A DNA stretch of 64,000 bases from Nannocystis bainbridge (GTDB lineage Bacteria; Myxococcota_A; Polyangia; Nannocystales; Nannocystaceae), in contig NZ_JAQNDL010000001.1 of the NCBI RefSeq assembly GCF_028368995.1, positions 806,001 through 870,000 of the forward strand. The letters run 5' to 3'. Position numbers and translations under genes: made by a program. Below the pieces are notes generated by a model, which saw only the letters and a list, made by a program, of their open reading frames with translations, was not told the DNA's origin and ran no database searches. Shown piece by piece: positions 55,909 through 61,262 of this stretch. Numbering within the stretch: the first letter of the stretch is position 1; every line of letters begins with the position of its first letter.

Positions 55909-56003
55909 ACGACCTGTCTGCGCGGGCATGTCCCCACGGACATGCGCTGCGGGACATGTCCTTTCGAGCATGCTCCAGAGAGCGTGTCCCTCCGTTCAGG
56001 CCG
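55909..56003. repeat. 14-bp palindrome array, seven units
   Basis: Cores at 55913 (CCTG), 55927, 55941, 55955, 55969 (CATG), 55983 (CGTG) and 55997 (CAGG), exactly 14 nt apart, beginning 4 nt after the kinase stop and lying before the convergent lipoprotein gene. Confidence 0.95.
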
Positions 56004-56082
56004 CGCTCCGCCGTCGGGCCGCGAGCGTCGCGCTCGTCGCTCCCGCACCCGCGTTCCCCGGCCCGTCAGCGACCGCGCCCGC

Positions 56083-57108
56083 TCACTGCCGCAGCAGCCA
56101 CCAGTCGAACCGCTGCTCTTGCGCGCAGGCGCCCGGCTCGAACGACTGGCCGTTATAGGCCTCGAACGTCGCGCTCGCCAGCTTCACCGACGCGTGCGAC
56201 CCCTGCTCGACCTCGACCGGCTCCTCGCCGACGAAGCGCAGGCGGTACTCGACCGCCTTGTCGGGGCAGCAGTCGCCCGGGTCGGCGCAGCCGCACTCGA
56301 CCCCCGCCGGCACCAGCTGGACCGCCAGCTTGGCCGCCGAGATGCTCTCCACCGCCGGGTCGACCGACACCGTGTCGTGGCCGAGGATCACCAGCGGCGC
56401 CTTCTTCCCCGGCGCGTTGCTGTTGTCCGACCACAGCGCCATCTGCTTGAACTGGCACGGCTGCGGCGCCGGCACGTCGATCGCCCCGTGAGCCGACAGG
56501 TACACGCACATCGAGAGCTCGATCTCCTCCGCCGGCTCGGGGGTGGAGAACCCGAATTGCAGCGTCTGCGAGAAGTTGCAGCCGCTGCAGCCCGCCCCCG
56601 GATCGGCCGAACAGGCGACGGCCGTGACGAACCCGCCCTCGACGCTGATGATCCGGTAGTTGCGCCCCGGGAGGTCGAGGCAGGCCTGCGGCACGAGGCC
56701 GCTCCACTGCCGCGCCCGCAGCTCCGCCGGCCCGTACGCGGTCGCACCGCACGCGGGCAGGGCGTCCTCGGTGGTCGTGCTCGTCGAGCTCGAAGTATCG
56801 CCCGAGCTCGTGGTCGTCGAGGTCGTCGTCAGGTCCGGCCCGCTCGTCACCACGTTGCCGCTGGTCGAAGTCGTCGAGGTCGAGGGGCTCGGATCCTCCG
56901 AGGTGCTCGTCTCCTCGCTGGTGGTCGAGTCCGTCGTCGTCGTCGTCGAAGTGTCCGGCCCGTCGACCGTCGCCCCGCTCGCCTGCCCGCCGCTCGAACT
57001 GCCGGGCCCCTCGGTGACCATGAAGGCAGGGTTGTCTTTCCAGCAGCCGGCGAGCACCAGCCCGCATCCCGCCACCACCGCCGCCCGTCGCCCTGCCATG
57101 CCCCGCAT
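56083..57108 (-). CDS. Lipoprotein with Thr-rich linker
   Basis: 341 residues. Lipobox LAGC at about Cys22 (AAVVAGCGLVLAGC). A long Ser/Thr/Asp linker to residue 120 is followed by a Cys-containing body (ACGATAYGPAELRARQW, SADPGAGCSGCNFSQTL, CGCADPGDCCPD) ending QRFDWWLLRQ. Beta-rich, no enzymatic motif. TATCGT lies 6 nt before the ATG at 57108. It faces the kinase gene convergently with the palindrome array between them. Confidence 0.8.
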   Translation of the reverse strand: MRGMAGRRAAVVAGCGLVLAGCWKDNPAFMVTEGPGSSSGGQASGATVDGPDTSTTTTTDSTTSEETSTSEDPSPSTSTTSTSGNVVTSGPDLTTTSTTTSSGDTSSSTSTTTEDALPACGATAYGPAELRARQWSGLVPQACLDLPGRNYRIISVEGGFVTAVACSADPGAGCSGCNFSQTLQFGFSTPEPAEEIELSMCVYLSAHGAIDVPAPQPCQFKQMALWSDNSNAPGKKAPLVILGHDTVSVDPAVESISAAKLAVQLVPAGVECGCADPGDCCPDKAVEYRLRFVGEEPVEVEQGSHASVKLASATFEAYNGQSFEPGACAQEQRFDWWLLRQ

Positions 57109-57114
57109 CCTGCG

Positions 57115-57120
57115 ACGATA
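57115..57120 (-). promoter_or_regulatory. Putative -10 hexamer TATCGT
   Basis: TATCGT on the minus strand ends 6 nt before the ATG at 57108. Confidence 0.55.
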
Positions 57121-57928
57121 CCTGTCACATTCCGGCAAGGCGCGGGCGTCCTGGAGCCGGACCCCCGCGTGAGCCACCTCTGTGCGCCGCCCGGGGCGTT
57201 TTCGCGGCAAAACCGACGTTCCAGCGCGCTCTGCGTTCGCAAATCCGGGCCACACCGGGCCCGATCCATCCACCGACCCGAGCGCGATGACGAATGCCAC
57301 CGATTTCGCGCGCCGAGAGCTCGGCTCGCCGGCAATGGCGATGCTGTCTCTCGGGACATCCATTGCGATGCCGCATGCGCACCCGGGCCCGACTCGCGGT
57401 CACCGCCGCCCGCGCGCGCACCCCTCGTGCCCCGCGGCGCGCCCGAGCGCACGAGCACCCGGGCGCGCCCGCACATCGTGCTCCGCGGCGCTCCTGGACG
57501 CGCGAGCACCTCGTGCTCCGCGGCGCTTCAAGGCCCACGAGCATCCCGATCTCCGCGGCGCTCCCGGGCGTGCGAGCACCTCGGGCCCCGCAGCACTTCC
57601 GGGCCCACGTCGACGCCGCGCACCCTCCCCACGTCAACCCCGCAGCAGCCCGGATCCGCGGCTCTCGCGTGCGCCCGGCCTATGCATCGACATGTCTCTC
57701 AAGACATCTCAAATTCCATACGTCTCCGTCCATTCCTTCGTCGATCACACGCCTGCCCGATCGCCCCAGCCGGGCGGCTGTCGACGCCCCCGCACGTTGC
57801 GAGTGCGCGCATACACGCCCCTCCGCGAGGTCGCCCGACACCGCCCGACCCGACCCCGCAGCCCCCTCCTCCCCGCAATTGATCGCCTCTTGACTGGCGG
57901 CCCCTCATTCACCGCCCAACTCCTGGGC
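57121..57928. repeat. Noncoding region with 36-bp degenerate tandem repeat
   Basis: About 800 nt without a credible gene. From 57428 to 57612 a unit close to GCTCCGCGGCGCTCCTGGAC followed by GCGCGAGCACCTCGT (35-36 bp) recurs about five times with substitutions. Two-unit palindrome elements sit at 57339-57364 (cores 57343, 57357) and 57687-57711 (cores 57691, 57705). The rest is plain GC-rich sequence. Confidence 0.7.
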
Positions 57929-58270
57929 ATGCGACGATTCACCCTCGCGCTCGCTGTGGCTCTCGGCGCCGGCCTCGCCCTCGGCGGGGTCGCCGGCGCG
58001 AGCCCTCGCAAGGCCTGCCACGGCGCCCAGCGGCCGTGCGGCGACGAATGCTACGACCCCTTCACCGAGAGCTGCCAGCCGGGCGCCCTGGTCTGCCGCG
58101 CCGCGCAGCGGGCCTGCGGCGGCCAATGTTATGACCCGTTCTATCAGCGCTGCAGCACCGGCAAGGTCGAGTGCGCCGGTTCGCAGAAGCCGTGCGGCGA
58201 GCAATGCTACGACCCGGTCACCGAGGATTGCCGGCTCGCTACCCACGGCGAGCCCCCCGAACCCGCCTGA
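57929..58270 (+). CDS. Small secreted Cys-rich protein with three repeats
   Basis: 113 residues. Signal peptide MRRFTLALAVALGAGLALGG followed by three copies of a 28-residue repeat: HGAQRPCGDECYDPFTESC, RAAQRACGGQCYDPFYQRC, GSQKPCGEQCYDPVTEDC. Each has CG..CYDP....C, so three disulfide-bonded units, perhaps each closing on itself. No membrane segment or lipobox, so it is released to the periplasm or outside. The family is unknown to me. Confidence 0.8.
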   Translation: MRRFTLALAVALGAGLALGGVAGASPRKACHGAQRPCGDECYDPFTESCQPGALVCRAAQRACGGQCYDPFYQRCSTGKVECAGSQKPCGEQCYDPVTEDCRLATHGEPPEPA

Positions 58271-58397
58271 ACCGCCACGCCCCCGCACGAGGCCGCCCGA
58301 ACGCGCCTGACTGTGACGCCCGCCGGTCACCTGCCCCGCGCGTCCGTCCGAGCATCACGAAGCGCGCCCCATCCCCCGCCCGGAGCCCCCCTTTTAA

Positions 58398-58462
58398 AAG
58401 AAATGCGCGAAGAGACATGCCCATCAGGACATGCCCCTTCGCACATGCCCTCACGGGCATGT
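58398..58462. repeat. 14-bp CATG-palindrome array, five units
   Basis: Cores at 58402 (AATG), 58416, 58430, 58444 and 58458 (CATG), exactly 14 nt apart, directly behind the 3' end of the LytTR gene on the minus strand. Confidence 0.92.
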
Positions 58463-58479
58463 CGTTTCGCGCAGCTCGC

Positions 58480-59274
58480 TCAGGCCCGCAGCGAAGCGAT
58501 CTTGTCGCGCTGGCTGCGGGCGACCTTCAGCGTCGCGCCGCCCTCGAGCACCACCACCGCCTCGCGCCGGCCGCCGCTGCGGAGCTCGCGGATCCGCCGG
58601 CGGTTGACGATCGCCGAGCGGTGGATCCGGACGAACTGCGACGGGTCGAGCCGGCGCTCCAGGCTCTGCATCGTCTCGCGGTGCAGGTAGCTCTTGGGCC
58701 CGGCGTGGATCTGCACGTAGTAGTCGGCCGCCTCGATCCAGTCGATCTCGTCGGCGCGCAGGAGCACCACCCGGCTGCCGTCCTTGATCGCCAGGCGATC
58801 GGCAGGCTGCGCCACCACCGGCACCGGCCCGCGCGGCTCGCCGACATCGGCCAGCAGCGCCGCCAGCCGGCGCCGCAAGCCCTCGAGCTCCGCCCCCTGC
58901 AGCTGGGCCTTGGCCCGCCGCAGCACCTCGACGAAGCGCTCGTCGTCGAACGGCTTCAGCAGGTAGTCGAGCCCGTGGACCTCGAGCGCCTGCACCGCGT
59001 AGCGGTCGAACGCGGTCACGAACACCACCCCGGGCACGCTCGCCGGCGGCAGCGAGGCCAGCACCTGGAACCCGGAACATTCCGGCATCTGCACGTCGAG
59101 GACCACCAGGTCGGGCCGCAGCGCCTCGATCCGGCTGGCCGCCTCGCGCCCGGAGGCGACCTCGCCGATGACCTCGATGTCGGCGTCCCGACCGAGCAGC
59201 AAGCGGATGCCCTCGCGGGCCAGGGGTTCGTCGTCGATGATCAGGGTCTTAATTGTAGGGTTACGCTCCAACAT
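58480..59274 (-). CDS. LytTR-family response regulator
   Basis: 264 residues. Receiver domain with DDE (14-16), phospho-acceptor Asp60 in LVVLDVQMPE and Lys in LLKPFDDE; then a LytTR DNA-binding domain (RLAIKDGSRVVLLRADEIDW...FVRIHRSAIVNRRRIREL). Such regulators are usually paired with LytS-type histidine kinases. Here the kinase survives only as a C-terminal fragment encoded just upstream and overlapping the start by 14 nt. The ATG at 59274 gives the normal receiver N-terminus. Confidence 0.93.
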   Translation of the reverse strand: MLERNPTIKTLIIDDEPLAREGIRLLLGRDADIEVIGEVASGREAASRIEALRPDLVVLDVQMPECSGFQVLASLPPASVPGVVFVTAFDRYAVQALEVHGLDYLLKPFDDERFVEVLRRAKAQLQGAELEGLRRRLAALLADVGEPRGPVPVVAQPADRLAIKDGSRVVLLRADEIDWIEAADYYVQIHAGPKSYLHRETMQSLERRLDPSQFVRIHRSAIVNRRRIRELRSGGRREAVVVLEGGATLKVARSQRDKIASLRA

Positions 59275-59404
59275 ACATCGGCTCCTCGAAGGCTGGGGGG
59301 ATCTGCAGCGACACCGCGGCTCCGCAGCCACGCGCTGCCGTGAGCTCGAATCGATGCTCGGCTGAATAGAGGCGTGAAACTCGGGCGGCCGCGGCGAGAT
59401 GGAG
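59261..59404 (-). pseudogene. C-terminal remnant of a LytS-type histidine kinase
   Basis: The frame ending at 59261 reads LHLAAAARVSRLYSAEHRFEL then TAARGCGAAVSLQIPPAFEEP, which resembles the very end of LytS/YehU-type kinase ATPase domains (GLGL-type box, then RL..LYG..HRFEL, then G..V.L.IP). Nothing upstream of about 59404 continues the domain, so most of the kinase is gone. It overlaps the LytTR gene start by 14 nt, as in intact kinase-regulator operons. Recognition rests on a short stretch. Confidence 0.6.
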
Positions 59405-59679
59405 CCACGGTAGCGATCGGCCCGCATGGCAGCCACGCGCGGCCATCCCCCTCGCAGGGGAGCCGTGTGACGGCGCGGCCGAATCGGGGCGATGCTCCAT
59501 GCGCGAGACCTCGGCCCTTACGACCTGACCGCGGCCCGAGTGGTTGCAGCGAAGCGACGTGAAGGCGCAGCGAGCGGCCCGCTAATTTTAAATGAAACCG
59601 CCGCGCATCCGCGCGGGTCCCATCGAATTGGCCGCCATGCCGCGCCCTCGCGCGGGCGCCCTCTCGGCCCCGCGAGCGC
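59405..59679. other. Scar region upstream of the kinase remnant
   Basis: 275 nt with no credible ORF. It has AT-rich islands unusual here (CTAATTTTAAATGA near 59581-59594). It may be the scar of the deletion that removed the histidine kinase; no insertion sequence or inverted repeat is evident. Confidence 0.4.
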
Positions 59680-61188
59680 TCAGCGCTCGGCCAGCACGAA
59701 GGCCATCAGCGCCATCGCGGCCGCGTTGCGCTCGAGGTGGTCCGGATCGATCTTGTCGAAGGTATCCGCCGGGCTGTGGTGCAGGTCGAAGTACGCGCTG
59801 ACGTCCGGGTGGAGCCCGAGGCTCAACACCCCGTCCTTCGTCAGCGGCGAGATGTCGGCCCCGCCTCCGCCCGCCTCGAGCACGCTGGCCCCGAGCCCGT
59901 CGAACAGCGGCGCGAACCGCTGCAGCGCCGCGACCTGCTCCGGCGTGCCGCTGATGCCGAACCCTCGCGGCGCCCCCGAGCCGGTGTCGGCCTCGATCGC
60001 CGCCACGTGCTTCTCCTTGCCGTGGGCCGCGTGGTACGCCTTGGCCCCGCGCAGGCCGTTCTCCTCGTTGGTGAACAGCACCACCCGGATCGTCCGTCGC
60101 GGCACCAGCCCCAGCTCCTTGAGCAGCGCCGCCGCCTCGATCGCCATCATGCAGCCGCCGCCGTCGTCGGTGCTGCCGTCGCCCACGTCCCACGAGTCGA
60201 TGTGCCCGCCGATCACCACGATCTCGTCGGGCAGCTCGCGCCCGCGCAGCTCGGCGATCGCGTTGCCGCTGACGCTGTCGGGCAACGTCTTGGCCCCGAG
60301 CGACAGCTCGACCGTGGTCTTGCCGCGGCGGGCCAGGCGGGCCAGCAGCTCCGCGTCCTCGAGCGTGAGCGCGGCCGCCGGGATCTTCTTGACCCCGTCC
60401 TCGTAGCGCAGCGCCCCGGTGTGCGGGCTCCGCAGGCTGTTGGCGGTGACCGAGCGGACCAGCACCGCCCTGGCCCCGACCTTGGCCGCCTCCGTCGCCC
60501 CGCTGCCGCGGATCCGCACCGTATCGCCGTAGTGCGTCTCGTTGCGCGCGTGGTCGAAGCGCGGCATCGCCTGGTTCACCACCACGATCTTGTCGCGCAG
60601 CTCGGCCCCGCGGGTCACGATCTCGGCCAGCGACTCGACCACCGCGACCTCGCCGCGGACCTTGCCGCCGACCGTCCCGCCGAGCCCGAGGATCACCAGG
60701 TCGCGCTCGATCGGCGCCACCACCCGCGCCCGCTCGGCCCCGCGGACCCAGTGCGGCACCATCACCTTCTCGCGCCGCGGATTGTCGAGCCCGTCGCGCT
60801 TCATCTGCGCGATCGTCCAGTCGATCGCCTTCTCGAGCGAACGCGACCCGCTCAGGCGGTGACCGAACGTGTCCGAAAGGACAGCCAGCAGCTCCCACGC
60901 GCGCGTGCGGCCCAGCGCCGCCGCGGTCAGCCGCTCGGCCGCGTCGACGAACACCGGCGGCAGCTCGTCGACCCGCGGCGTCGTCGCGCTGACCGCCGTC
61001 GCCGACGGCAGCGACGGCTTGTCGCCGCCGAACACCGGCCCCGCGCCCGCGTGCGAGCCCGGCGGCATCCCCCCGACCGGCATCGACTCGCCGCGGATCA
61101 TCGGCGGCGCCGTCTCGCTCGACTTCGGGGCCGGGCAGGCGGACACGGCAGCGGCGAGGAGCAGGCAGGACGCGAGGCGCACCCGCAT
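59680..61188 (-). CDS. M28-family metallopeptidase lipoprotein
   Basis: 502 residues. Lipobox VSAC (Cys18) after MRVRLASCLLLAAAVSAC. The catalytic domain has the M28 zinc pattern: GGHIDSWDVGDGSTDDGGG (His/Asp ligands), NEENG (Glu base and ligand), ADTGS and HHSPADT. A PA-like domain is inserted (residues 150-280). Related to carboxypeptidase Q/bacterial aminopeptidases, so it trims peptides outside the inner membrane. TACAGT lies 5 nt before the ATG. A two-unit palindrome element is in frame at 60864-60888. Confidence 0.93.
   Translation of the reverse strand: MRVRLASCLLLAAAVSACPAPKSSETAPPMIRGESMPVGGMPPGSHAGAGPVFGGDKPSLPSATAVSATTPRVDELPPVFVDAAERLTAAALGRTRAWELLAVLSDTFGHRLSGSRSLEKAIDWTIAQMKRDGLDNPRREKVMVPHWVRGAERARVVAPIERDLVILGLGGTVGGKVRGEVAVVESLAEIVTRGAELRDKIVVVNQAMPRFDHARNETHYGDTVRIRGSGATEAAKVGARAVLVRSVTANSLRSPHTGALRYEDGVKKIPAAALTLEDAELLARLARRGKTTVELSLGAKTLPDSVSGNAIAELRGRELPDEIVVIGGHIDSWDVGDGSTDDGGGCMMAIEAAALLKELGLVPRRTIRVVLFTNEENGLRGAKAYHAAHGKEKHVAAIEADTGSGAPRGFGISGTPEQVAALQRFAPLFDGLGASVLEAGGGGADISPLTKDGVLSLGLHPDVSAYFDLHHSPADTFDKIDPDHLERNAAAMALMAFVLAER
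60864..60888. repeat. Two-unit palindrome element inside a CDS
   Basis: CGTG at 60868 and CAGC at 60882 (CGTGTCC-GAAA-GGACAGC), 14 nt apart, in the M28 peptidase gene (LLAVLSDTFGH). Confidence 0.55.
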
Positions 61189-61193
61189 CCTCT

Positions 61194-61199
61194 ACTGTA
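61194..61199 (-). promoter_or_regulatory. Putative -10 hexamer TACAGT
   Basis: TACAGT on the minus strand ends 5 nt before the ATG at 61188. Confidence 0.5.
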
Positions 61200-61222
61200 C
61201 CCGAGCGCGGACCCGCAAGGCC

Positions 61223-61262
61223 CGAAGCTGTCCCGAGAGCAATGTCTTTTCAGACATCTTCC
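61223..61262. repeat. Palindrome array at the 3' end of the receptor kinase
   Basis: Cores at 61227 (GCTG), 61241 (AATG) and 61255 (CATC), 14 nt apart. The kinase gene stops inside it at 61250, so its last codons come from the array. Confidence 0.8.

Noticed and set aside
51970..55971. A 1333-codon minus-strand ORF opposite the large kinase
   Set aside because: It is a high-GC shadow of the kinase gene; its translation is low-complexity Ala/Gly/Glu/Arg without domains.
57182..57928. Extended N-terminus of the small Cys-rich protein through the 36-bp repeats
   Set aside because: The frame is open by composition, but a clean signal peptide starts at 57929 and the upstream translation is low-complexity Arg/Pro/Ala.
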